From Salaquimonas sp. (GTDB lineage Bacteria; Pseudomonadota; Alphaproteobacteria; Rhizobiales; Rhizobiaceae), in NCBI GenBank assembly GCA_022340185.1, contig JAJDOK010000085.1, positions 1 to 40,694 of the forward strand: a DNA stretch of 40,694 bases, in the 5' to 3' direction. Position numbers and translations under genes: made by a program. Position 1 is the stretch's first letter, and each line of letters begins with the position of its first letter. This document shows, piece after piece, positions 17,925-25,280 of the stretch. The notes under the pieces are model-generated. The model saw only the letters and a list, made by a program, of their open reading frames with translations, did no database searches and was not told where the DNA came from.

Positions 17925-18794
17925 ATGATGGAAATACTGATTACCGGCATCGTTCTGGGCGGCACCTATGCGTTGATTGCCGTGGGGCTGACGCTGCAAT
18001 ACGGCGTCGCCCGCATCATGAACCTTGCCAATGGCGAAAACCTGGTTTTCGCCTGCTTCGGCGCCTTCTGGCTATGGTCGACCCTCGCCATCAATCCGGT
18101 GCTTGGCGTCATCTTCATCGCGCCCGTCGCATTCGTGCTGAACTGGTTGATCTACGTCTATGCGCTGCGCCCGCTGGTCAACCGGGCCAGGAACAGGGGC
18201 CAGCTCGAGGTCGATTCCATTCTGGCGACCTTCGGCCTGATGTTCATCGCCCAGGGCGTCATGCTGCTTGGCTTCGGCGGCGGCTATTACAATTACAATT
18301 TCCTGTCGGAACCGATCACCATTCTGGGCGCCAATTACGGCCTGAACCGCATCGTGGCGCTCGGTGCCGCAGCTTTTATCGCCGCTGCTCTCTACCTGTT
18401 CCTCAACCACACGCGCTATGGCACCGCGATCCGTGCCGTTGCCGTCGATCCGACCGCCGCCGGCCTCGTCGCCATCGACGTGCCGCGCGCATCCGCCTTC
18501 GCCTTCGCGCTCGGCGGCGCGCTGACGGCGGCCTCCGGCGCGCTGCTGTCGACCTTCTACACCTTCAATGCCTCCATGGGCACGCTGTTTACCATGAAGG
18601 CGCTGATCATCGTCATCATGGGCGGCGTCGGCGACGTGCGCGGCGCGGTCATTGCCGCCCTGCTGCTCGGCATCACCGAGACGGCGGTGGCGAGTCTGAT
18701 CGATCCCGGCCTCACCCTTGCCGCGACCTACGCGCTCTTCATCCTCGTCCTGCTGTTCCGCCCGCAAGGCATTTTCGGGAGGCATCCGGCATGA
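17925..18794 (+). CDS. Branched-chain-type ABC permease (LivH-like)
   Basis: A 289-residue inner-membrane permease. It opens MMEILITGIVLGGTYALIAV, carries the family motif YGVARIMNLANGENLVF and ends GITETAVASLIDPGLTLAAT. About eight hydrophobic helices are visible. The frame also extends upstream to a TTG at 17880; GGGGAG 10 nt before the ATG pair at 17925/17928 supports the later start. The stop overlaps the next permease by 4 nt (ATGA). It partners LivM, LivG and LivF. Confidence 0.94.
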   Translation: MMEILITGIVLGGTYALIAVGLTLQYGVARIMNLANGENLVFACFGAFWLWSTLAINPVLGVIFIAPVAFVLNWLIYVYALRPLVNRARNRGQLEVDSILATFGLMFIAQGVMLLGFGGGYYNYNFLSEPITILGANYGLNRIVALGAAAFIAAALYLFLNHTRYGTAIRAVAVDPTAAGLVAIDVPRASAFAFALGGALTAASGALLSTFYTFNASMGTLFTMKALIIVIMGGVGDVRGAVIAALLLGITETAVASLIDPGLTLAATYALFILVLLFRPQGIFGRHPA

Positions 18795-19786
18795 CGCCCC
18801 TGCTCGCCACGGTCACCAGGAAGGAAGCGCGCATCGCGCTGTTCGGCGCGGCAGCGCTCGCGGTCGCCGCCACCCTGCCGCTGTTCGATACCGGTTTCTA
18901 CCTGTCGCTGGCGCTCAACGTCGCCATGTATGTGGTGCTGTGCACGGCATGGACGCTGTTTTCGGGCCCGACGCACTACATCTCGCTCGCGTCCGCCGCC
19001 TTTTTCGGCATCGGCACCTATTCGGTGGCGCTCGGCATCGACACTCTGCCCTTCCCGCTACTGGTGGCCGTCGGCTTCGTTGCCTCCGCCGCACTTGCCG
19101 GACTGGTCGGCATCGCAACGCTGCGGCTGTCGGGCGTCTATTTCGTCATCTTCACGCTCGGTCTCGCCGAACTGGTGCGCCAGGTCGTCACCTGGGCGCA
19201 GACCAATTTCACCCATGGCGTCGGTCTCTACGTCTTCACCGATTTCACCGAGACGCATATCTACTGGATGCTGCTGGCGCTTGCAGCAATCGTCTACGTC
19301 ACCGGCTGGCTGGTTAACCGCTCGCGTCTTGGCTTCGCGCTGCGCATCATCGGCAATGACGAGACGGTGGCGCGCCACGTTGGCATCGATACCGCTCGCG
19401 CCAAGGTGCTGCTGTTCATGATTTCCGGCGGCTTCATCGGCATTGTCGGCGCATGCCTTGCACCCCGCTTCGCCTATGTCGAGCCGCCTTCGGCCTTCAA
19501 CCCGATGATCTCGTTCCAGGTCGTCATCATGGCGCTGCTTGGCGGCACCGGCAGGCTGTGGGCGCCATTGCTGGGCGTCATCCCCTTCACCATCCTGTTC
19601 GACCAGGTTTCCGCCTATTTTCCCAACCACACCTCGCTGGTCATCGGCATCGCCTTCATGGCGGTTGTCTACCTGCTGCCGCGCGGCGTGATCGGTTTCG
19701 TCGACGACATGCGCCGGCTGAAGAAGCGGTTCCGTATCGTGCTGGTCGAGGACGAAGGGGCACTCGGCAAGGAGCGTGCGTCATGA
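18791..19786 (+). CDS. Branched-chain-type ABC permease (LivM-like)
   Basis: A 331-residue second permease of the same transporter. Family landmarks include TLFSGPTHYISLASAAFFGI, LGLAELVRQVVTWAQTNFT, LRIIGNDETVARHVGID and ALLGGTGRLWAPLLGVI. About ten hydrophobic helices are followed by a basic cytoplasmic tail (DDMRRLKKRFRIVLVEDEG). The start at 18791 overlaps the LivH-like gene by 4 nt, and its stop overlaps the ATPase start by 4 nt. A much longer open frame upstream in the same register is a shadow of the LivH gene. Confidence 0.94.
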   Translation: MTPLLATVTRKEARIALFGAAALAVAATLPLFDTGFYLSLALNVAMYVVLCTAWTLFSGPTHYISLASAAFFGIGTYSVALGIDTLPFPLLVAVGFVASAALAGLVGIATLRLSGVYFVIFTLGLAELVRQVVTWAQTNFTHGVGLYVFTDFTETHIYWMLLALAAIVYVTGWLVNRSRLGFALRIIGNDETVARHVGIDTARAKVLLFMISGGFIGIVGACLAPRFAYVEPPSAFNPMISFQVVIMALLGGTGRLWAPLLGVIPFTILFDQVSAYFPNHTSLVIGIAFMAVVYLLPRGVIGFVDDMRRLKKRFRIVLVEDEGALGKERAS

Positions 19787-20529
19787 GCGCCACCCCGAGC
19801 CTTGCCCCCATTCTCAGCATCGACGGCGCCCGCAAGGCCTTTGGCGGGCTCGTCGCCGTCAACGACGTCTCCTTCGACGTGCGCGAGGGCGAACTGGTCG
19901 GCCTGATCGGCCCGAACGGTTCGGGCAAGACGACCATGCTCAACCTGATTTCCGGTGCATTGCGTCCGACTTCCGGCACGATCAGCCTTGCCGGCGCGCG
20001 CATTTCCGGCCGGCCGGCGCACGCCATTGCCCGCCAGGGTGTGGCGCGGACCTTCCAGCTCGTACGTATCCTGCCCTCGATGACGGCGCTCGAAAACGTC
20101 ATGGCCGGTGCCGTCTTCGGCCATGCCCGCACCTGGGGCGATGACGCCAGACATGTGGCTGTCGCCCTGCTCGACCGCGTCGGCCTTGCCGGGCGCGGCG
20201 ACGCGATGACTGGCGCGATGACCTATATCGACCACAAGCGGCTGGAACTCGCCCGCGCGCTCGCTTCCAATCCCCGGCTGCTGCTGCTCGACGAATGGCT
20301 GGCCGGCCTTAACCCGTCCGAACTGAAGCTCGGCATCGAGCTGATCCGCGAATTGCGCGCCGACGGGCGCACCATCATCATGGTCGAGCATGTGATGGAC
20401 GCCATCCGCTCGTTATGCGACCGTTGTGTTGTCATGTCGAGCGGCGTCAAGATCGCCGATGGCGATGTCGCCGACGTGCTGACTCGACCCGAAGTCGTCT
20501 CCGCCTATCTGGGAGATGATGATGCCTGA
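19783..20529 (+). CDS. Branched-chain-type ABC ATPase (LivG-like)
   Basis: A 248-residue ATPase with Walker A GPNGSGKTT, Q-loop RTFQLVRILPSM, Walker B LLLLDEWLAGLNP and H-loop IIMVEHVMD. The signature helix reads MTYIDHKRLELARALA instead of LSxGQ, so the LSGGQ loop is degenerate. Related LivG proteins with an LTxxDxKRLE form exist as I recall, so it may be a subfamily trait. The partner LivF-like ATPase has a canonical MSGGEQQ. The transporter then has one standard and one non-standard ATP site. Confidence 0.94.
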   Translation: MSATPSLAPILSIDGARKAFGGLVAVNDVSFDVREGELVGLIGPNGSGKTTMLNLISGALRPTSGTISLAGARISGRPAHAIARQGVARTFQLVRILPSMTALENVMAGAVFGHARTWGDDARHVAVALLDRVGLAGRGDAMTGAMTYIDHKRLELARALASNPRLLLLDEWLAGLNPSELKLGIELIRELRADGRTIIMVEHVMDAIRSLCDRCVVMSSGVKIADGDVADVLTRPEVVSAYLGDDDA

Positions 20530-22438
20530 ACACTCCATGCTTGAGGTGAAGAACCTTACCGTCGCCTATGGGCCGCATCGCGCGCTCGAAGACGTCTCGA
20601 TCCATGTCGAGCGCGGCGAGATCTGCGTCATCCTCGGCGCCAATGGCGCGGGCAAATCCACGCTGTTGAAGGTCGTCGCAGGCATGGTGAAGGCCGCGCC
20701 GGGGGCGAAAATCTCCAATGGCGAGACCGACATCACCGGTCTGAAGCCGCATTCAATCGTCGAGGCCGGTGTGGCGCTGGTGCCCGAGGGCAGGGGCATA
20801 TTCGGCGATCTCACTGTCGCAGAGAATCTGCAGCTCGGCGCCTATGGCGCGCAGGCGCGCGCCAGCGAATCCACCCGCCTCAGGCAGGTGCTCGAACTGT
20901 TTCCCCGGCTCGGCGAACGGCGCGGCCAGGTTGCGCGCACCATGAGCGGCGGCGAACAGCAGATGGTCGCCATCGGCCGGGCGCTGATGTCCAATCCGGC
21001 GATATTGATGCTGGACGAACCCTCGCTCGGCCTGTCGCCGCTGCTGACCCGTGATCTGTTCAAATCGCTGAAAGCGGTACGCGAGACAGGTGTTGGTGTC
21101 CTGCTGGTCGAACAGAACGCCAAGCAGTCGCTTGCCATCGCCGACCGTGGCTACCTGTTGGAAAATGGCCATATCGTCGGCGAGGACAGCGCAGAAAGGC
21201 TGGCGCGCGATCCCGCCGTACAGGCCGCCTATCTGGGTGGTGCTGCCGGCCATGAAATGCCGCCCCGGCCAATGGCTGCCGCGCCTTCCGCGTCGCTTCC
21301 GCCTGTCGCCGATACCGCCGAGGCGCTCGACTTGGCAGAGGCGCTTGCGCTGCGCGCCGCGCGCATTCAGCGCAGTCACATCACCTATCGACGCCAGGCG
21401 GCAGCGCCCGCCGGCATGAACGGCCACACCCACGGTCTGATCGACTACCATGTCGCCAGCGGGGAGAAGATCTACATGTCAGAACAAGCACAGGAACTGA
21501 GCCGCCGAGCCGCCGGTCTCGCCAGCCATGCCAGACAAGTGCAGAAAGCCCATCTGGCGGCGATGCGCGCAGGCGCGGCGCGCGCCGAACAGGTGGCGGC
21601 AGCCGCCAGCCCCGCGCGTGAACCGGCGCCCGCAGGAACGGGCGCGATTACCGGTTCCGCCCGTGACCACGCCGGCTTCGCCAAGAAGGTGCAGGAGGCG
21701 CATATGGCGGCGATGCGCGCCGGCGCAGAGCGGTCGAAACAAGCAGAAAGGGTGAAGAACCAGGAGCAGTCCGCGCCGGAACGGGTGTCACACGCCGGAA
21801 ACGCTTCGCCAGCGCGGCTTGCCCAGGACCTCGCCGGTTTTGCAAGGCGGGTGAGCACGGCGCATGACGCCGCCATGCGCGCCGGCGCCGAGCGGTCGAG
21901 ACAAGCAGAAAGGGTGAAGAACCAGGAGCAGCCCGCGCCCGAACAGGCGTCGCCCGCCGGGAATGCGCCACCAGCACGCCCCGCCCGGGACCTCGCCAGT
22001 TTCGCATGGCGGGTGAACGCAGCGCACGACGCTGCCATGCGTGCCGGTGCCGCACGCGCTCAAAAATCCTCGGCAGCAAATGACGCGAACACTCATTCCG
22101 TTTCCGAATCGAAAGAGAACCCGCAAGAGCAACCATCGTCTGACCCGGCACCGGCCAGCCAGAACCGGCCTGTTTCCATGCCACCCATGGCCGCCCAGTT
22201 GAGCCGGAGGGCAGCGGACCTGGCGCGTCACGCCACGCAGGTGCAATCCGAACATCTGGTGCAGGAGCGCGCCCGTCAGGCGCGGGCATTTGCCGACACG
22301 CCACCGAACCTGGATGTGCCGGCCCTGTCCGATTCCGAGAAAGGCAAGAAGTCGAGGAAGAAGCGCAAGAAAGAGTTGAAGAAGGCTCTCAAGAGGCTGA
22401 AGAAAGAGATCGAGAAGTTGAAGAGAGCCGGCAATTAA
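20522..22438 (+). CDS. LivF-like ABC ATPase with ~400-residue repetitive basic C-terminal extension
   Basis: A 638-residue protein; ordinary LivF proteins have about 235-240. Residues 1-240 are a complete LivF ATPase: Walker A GANGAGKST, LVPEGRGIFGDLTVAENL, signature MSGGEQQMVAIGRAL, Walker B ILMLDEPSLGL, H-loop VLLVEQNAKQS. The rest is Ala/Arg/Gln-rich with five repeats near residues 326, 381, 434, 488 and 560. Four share the core AHxAAMRAGA, and the middle ones have a 54-residue (162-bp) period. The end is a Lys-rich helix (KKSRKKRKKELKKALKRLKK). An internal ATG at 21476 follows GGGGAGAAGA, so the tail could also be made alone as about 320 residues. The start at 20522 is chosen over 20516 and 20519 by GGGAG spacing. 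Confidence 0.9.
   Translation: MPEHSMLEVKNLTVAYGPHRALEDVSIHVERGEICVILGANGAGKSTLLKVVAGMVKAAPGAKISNGETDITGLKPHSIVEAGVALVPEGRGIFGDLTVAENLQLGAYGAQARASESTRLRQVLELFPRLGERRGQVARTMSGGEQQMVAIGRALMSNPAILMLDEPSLGLSPLLTRDLFKSLKAVRETGVGVLLVEQNAKQSLAIADRGYLLENGHIVGEDSAERLARDPAVQAAYLGGAAGHEMPPRPMAAAPSASLPPVADTAEALDLAEALALRAARIQRSHITYRRQAAAPAGMNGHTHGLIDYHVASGEKIYMSEQAQELSRRAAGLASHARQVQKAHLAAMRAGAARAEQVAAAASPAREPAPAGTGAITGSARDHAGFAKKVQEAHMAAMRAGAERSKQAERVKNQEQSAPERVSHAGNASPARLAQDLAGFARRVSTAHDAAMRAGAERSRQAERVKNQEQPAPEQASPAGNAPPARPARDLASFAWRVNAAHDAAMRAGAARAQKSSAANDANTHSVSESKENPQEQPSSDPAPASQNRPVSMPPMAAQLSRRAADLARHATQVQSEHLVQERARQARAFADTPPNLDVPALSDSEKGKKSRKKRKKELKKALKRLKKEIEKLKRAGN
21659..22070 (+). repeat. Imperfect 162-bp tandem repeats in the LivF tail
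   Basis: Three units start near 21659, 21821 and 21983 and encode (A)RDHAGF, AQDLAGF and ARDLASF, each followed by an AHxAAMRAGA core. Units one and two share a nearly identical nucleotide block of about 50 bp (around 21728-21780 and 21890-21942), which suggests recent duplication. Divergent relatives flank them at about 21497 and 22199. Confidence 0.85.
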
Positions 22439-22536
22439 GCCGGCAAAAGAACAAGTGGGCGAATGTGTGGAACGACCCGCTCCATGTATCAAATTGCGGA
22501 CAGGAACATCGCAAACACCAAGGAAGGAAGCGCCAA

Positions 22537-23994
22537 ATGGCCAAGATCATGGAAGGCATGTACATCGCCGGCGGCTGGACGAACGCCGCCCGTACATTCC
22601 CCGACTACAACCCCTCTGACGGCTCGAAATGGGCCGATATCCCCGATGCCGACGTGAATGACACGCGCGCGGCGATCGAGGCCGCGCATGCCGCTTTCCC
22701 GGAATGGTCGGCCATGCCGTTCACCAGGCGCTCGCACATCATGCTGAAGGCCGGCGAGATTTTTGAAAGCCGCCGCGACGAGATCGTCGAGGCCATCATG
22801 GCCGAGGGCGGTGGCTGGTTCGGCAAAGCTATGTTCGAGACCGGCTACACCGCGGAAATCTTCCCCGCTGCGGCTGCCGCCAATTACGGCTCGATCGGCG
22901 ATGTCCTGCCGTCCGAATACGGCAAGCTGTCCTTCGCCATCCGTCGGCCGATGGGTGTCGTCTCGGTCATCAGCCCGTGGAACTTCCCGTTGATCCTGTC
23001 GGCGCGCGGCTTCCTGTTTCCGCTGGTCGCCGGCAACACCATCGTGCTCAAGCCTTCCGAAGACACGCCCTATCTGGGCGGCCTGCTGTTCGCCGAAATC
23101 TTCGAGGAAGCCGGCCTGCCCAAGGGTGCGCTCAACGTGGTGACCTGCTCGCGCGACAGCGTGGCTGCCGTCGGCGACGAACTGATCGAGAACCCGCTGG
23201 TCAAGGGCGTGTCCTTCACCGGCTCGACCGCCGTCGGCCGCCAGGTCTCGGCCAAGGCCGGCGCGCATCTCAAGAAGTGCTGTGTCGAACTTGGCGGCAA
23301 GAATTCGCTCATCGTCTGCGACGACGCCGATCTCGACCGCGCCGTACAGGCCGCCAATTTCGGCGCCTTCATGCACCAGGGCCAGATCTGCATGTCGATC
23401 GAGCGCGTCATCGTCAACGAGAAGGTGCATGACGCCTTCATGGAGAAATTCCTGCCGCGCGTCGGCAAGCTCAAGGTCGGCGCCACCTCCGACAAGGACA
23501 ATGTGCTCGGACCGGTCATCAACGATCGCGCCGCCGAGCGCATCCGCCGCCAGTTCGATGACGCCCGCGCCAAGGGCGCCAAGGTTTTGGCCGGCGGCGG
23601 CATTGACGGTCGCTTCGTCGAGCCGACGGTCTTCGCCAATGTCACGCCCGACATGCTGCTCTACGAGGAAGAGACCTTCGGACCCGTGTGCTCGATCTTC
23701 AAGGTGAAGAACGACGAGGAAGCGGTCCGCATCGCCAATGACAGCGAATACGGCCTGACCGCCGGCGTCATGACCGACGACGAGCAACGCGGCCTCGCCA
23801 TCGTCAACCAGCTCGACACCGGCAATTGCCACGTCAATTGTTCGCCGGTCAATGACGAGCCGCATGTGCCCTTCGGCGGCTTCAAGGCGTCGGGCAGCGG
23901 CAAGCATGGCGGACGCTGGTCGATGGAGACCTTCACCGAGACACGCTGGGTCACGCTGGATCGCGGCGGCCGTCCGTTCCCGCCCGTATTCTAG
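22537..23994 (+). CDS. NAD(P)-dependent aldehyde dehydrogenase
   Basis: A 485-residue aldehyde dehydrogenase with the full catalytic set: VISPWNFPLI, SFTGSTAVGRQV, general base Glu251 in VELGGKNS, nucleophile Cys285 in GQICMSIER, EEETFGPVCS and PFGGFKASGSG. It is of the benzaldehyde/vanillin/salicylaldehyde dehydrogenase type. AAGGAAGGAAG lies just before the ATG at 22537. It follows the LivF-like gene by 98 nt and is closed by a good terminator, so it ends the operon. It probably oxidises the aldehyde derived from the imported compound. Confidence 0.95.
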   Translation: MAKIMEGMYIAGGWTNAARTFPDYNPSDGSKWADIPDADVNDTRAAIEAAHAAFPEWSAMPFTRRSHIMLKAGEIFESRRDEIVEAIMAEGGGWFGKAMFETGYTAEIFPAAAAANYGSIGDVLPSEYGKLSFAIRRPMGVVSVISPWNFPLILSARGFLFPLVAGNTIVLKPSEDTPYLGGLLFAEIFEEAGLPKGALNVVTCSRDSVAAVGDELIENPLVKGVSFTGSTAVGRQVSAKAGAHLKKCCVELGGKNSLIVCDDADLDRAVQAANFGAFMHQGQICMSIERVIVNEKVHDAFMEKFLPRVGKLKVGATSDKDNVLGPVINDRAAERIRRQFDDARAKGAKVLAGGGIDGRFVEPTVFANVTPDMLLYEEETFGPVCSIFKVKNDEEAVRIANDSEYGLTAGVMTDDEQRGLAIVNQLDTGNCHVNCSPVNDEPHVPFGGFKASGSGKHGGRWSMETFTETRWVTLDRGGRPFPPVF

Positions 23995-24031
23995 AAAAAT
24001 CTTCTGATCACCGGGCTTCGGTAAAAGTTGT

Positions 24032-24070
24032 GCGGCAGGCGGGATTTGGTTTCTGCCTGCCGCTGCTTTT
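24032..24070 (+). terminator. Rho-independent terminator of the Liv-type/ALDH operon
   Basis: A 9-bp perfect stem GCGGCAGGC (24032-24040) and GCCTGCCGC (24055-24063) with a 14-nt loop, followed by TGCTTTTG. It lies 38 nt after the ALDH stop and just before the small secreted protein gene. The T-run is short. Confidence 0.65.
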
Positions 24071-24088
24071 GACGTTCATTCGCCCCAT

Positions 24089-24346
24089 ATGAAGGGCATG
24101 AAGCTTCATCTCGCAAACCGGGTCCTGATTGCCGTGCTCGCGGCCTGCCTCCTTGCGCCGGTCGGCGAAGCCATGGCCGATTCCGGTCTGGATGTCGGCG
24201 CCCGGCTCAAGGGAGCGCCCACCACGGTGGTTCCCCTCGAAAAAGAACTGCCGCCCGTCTTCCGGCCCAATTGCCGCTGGCAATATGTCCGTCAGTACGA
24301 CGCCAATCTGGGCTGGCACACCAGACGCGTCATGACTTGCGATTAG
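24089..24346 (+). CDS. Small secreted protein of unknown function
   Basis: An 85-residue protein with a Sec signal peptide (about residues 1-30; hydrophobic VLIAVLAACLLAPVG, probable cleavage after AMA). The mature part is about 55 residues and has two Cys (RPNCRWQ and VMTCD), which could form one disulfide. The closing motif of aromatic and basic residues (CRWQYVRQYDANLGWHTRRV) recalls other small rhizobial secreted proteins, but I do not know a function. An alternative ATG is at 24098. It is preceded by the ALDH terminator and so has its own promoter. Confidence 0.7.
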   Translation: MKGMKLHLANRVLIAVLAACLLAPVGEAMADSGLDVGARLKGAPTTVVPLEKELPPVFRPNCRWQYVRQYDANLGWHTRRVMTCD

Positions 24347-24503
24347 AGCGCACACTTGTAAGCGTTTCGGGCTTGGCCCATAAGGCGCAACGCGCCGCTT
24401 GACCGGCACCTCCTTCCACACATAGCCTTGTTCGTAAAAAATGGTCCGCAACGCACCGGCGATTCGGATTTGTTTTCGTTCAAGGGATGGAGGATTACCG
24501 CTC

Positions 24504-25118
24504 ATGGCCCGCGCACAATTTCGCCAGCCACGCAAGACCGTCCAGCATATCACGCTGACAGGGGCACTGTCGTTGGCGGGGTTGGTCCTGGCCTTTTCCG
24601 CCGCCGGTGCCGTCAACCAGAGCGTCGAGCATGGCAGGGAACTGGCCGTCATCAACTGCTCGCGCTGCCATGCCATCGGCAATACCGGTGAAAGCGCCAA
24701 TCCCGACGCGCCGCCTTTCCGTACCCTGTCGGAGCGACTCGACGTCGACACCATCGACGAGGCGTTGTTGACCAGGGCGACGCCGGCCCATACCGACATG
24801 CCGCATTTCAAGATCAACATGGGGCAGGCGACCGACATCGCCGCCTATATCGCCTCGGTTCAGCCGGCTGCCCACGGCAAGGAACTGGTCGAACTCAATT
24901 GTTCGCCCTGCCACGCCACCGGCGCCACCGGCGACAGCCCGCATCCCGATGCGCCGCCCTTTCGCGAGCTGAGCAAGCGCTACCCGATCGAGGCGCTGGA
25001 GGAAGCCTTTGTCGAAGGCATCGAGACCGGCCACCCGGACATGCCGTCCTTCGTCGCCGCGCCGGACCAGATCGCCGACATCATCGCCTATATCGAATCG
25101 GTGCAGGTCAAGCAGTAA
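24504..25118 (+). CDS. Diheme cytochrome c with duplicated domain
   Basis: A 204-residue exported or membrane-anchored c-type cytochrome. An N-terminal hydrophobic segment (about residues 17-36) is followed by two homologous class-I domains: heme motif CSRCH (52-56) with Met99, and CSPCH (133-137) with Met180 as likely axial ligands. Both domains share the pattern NPDAPPFR/HPDAPPFR, then an LSxR helix, then DIAAYIASVQ/DIIAYIESVQ. ATGGAGG precedes the ATG at 24504. The frame is open to 24441, but the later start fits. It stands alone, convergent with the exporter operon, and is probably an electron carrier for a periplasmic oxidoreductase not encoded nearby. Confidence 0.92.
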   Translation: MARAQFRQPRKTVQHITLTGALSLAGLVLAFSAAGAVNQSVEHGRELAVINCSRCHAIGNTGESANPDAPPFRTLSERLDVDTIDEALLTRATPAHTDMPHFKINMGQATDIAAYIASVQPAAHGKELVELNCSPCHATGATGDSPHPDAPPFRELSKRYPIEALEEAFVEGIETGHPDMPSFVAAPDQIADIIAYIESVQVKQ

Positions 25119-25147
25119 CGCTATTGCCGGTGGCTTAGCAGATTGCC

Positions 25148-25225
25148 TGTCATGCTCGGGCTTGTCCCGGGCATCCAATGATACTCAGGGATTCAGCAGA
25201 TCCTCGGCACAAGGCCTAGGATGAC
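25148..25225. repeat. RIME-like intergenic palindromic element
   Basis: Two hairpins of the type scattered through rhizobial genomes. The first is ATGCTCGGG-CTTGT-CCCGGGCAT (25152-25174). The second has arms ATCCT (25200-25204) and AGGAT (25218-25222), with GGC/GCC inside. The flanks TGTCATGC and GGATGACG match the usual ends of these elements as I remember them. It sits between convergent genes (cytochrome and HlyD-like) and may act as a bidirectional terminator. Confidence 0.7.
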
Positions 25226-25280
25226 GACGGGTCGCGGAAACCGGCTGCAATTGTGATACCTCCGACATCGGTGGCATCTC

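Noticed and set aside
21472..22038. Alanine/cysteine-rich minus-strand frame opposite the LivF tail
   Set aside because: It is the complement of the repeats; its own repetition is only a mirror of them.
22427..22444. GCCGGC hairpin spanning the LivF stop codon as a terminator
   Set aside because: The stem is 6 bp with no T-run, and the ALDH gene follows in the same direction with a better terminator after it.
22489..23907. A 472-residue minus-strand frame
   Set aside because: It is antisense to the second aldehyde dehydrogenase and has no motif.
24008..24838. A 276-residue minus-strand frame
   Set aside because: It covers the small secreted protein and the N-terminus of the diheme cytochrome, both well supported on the other strand.
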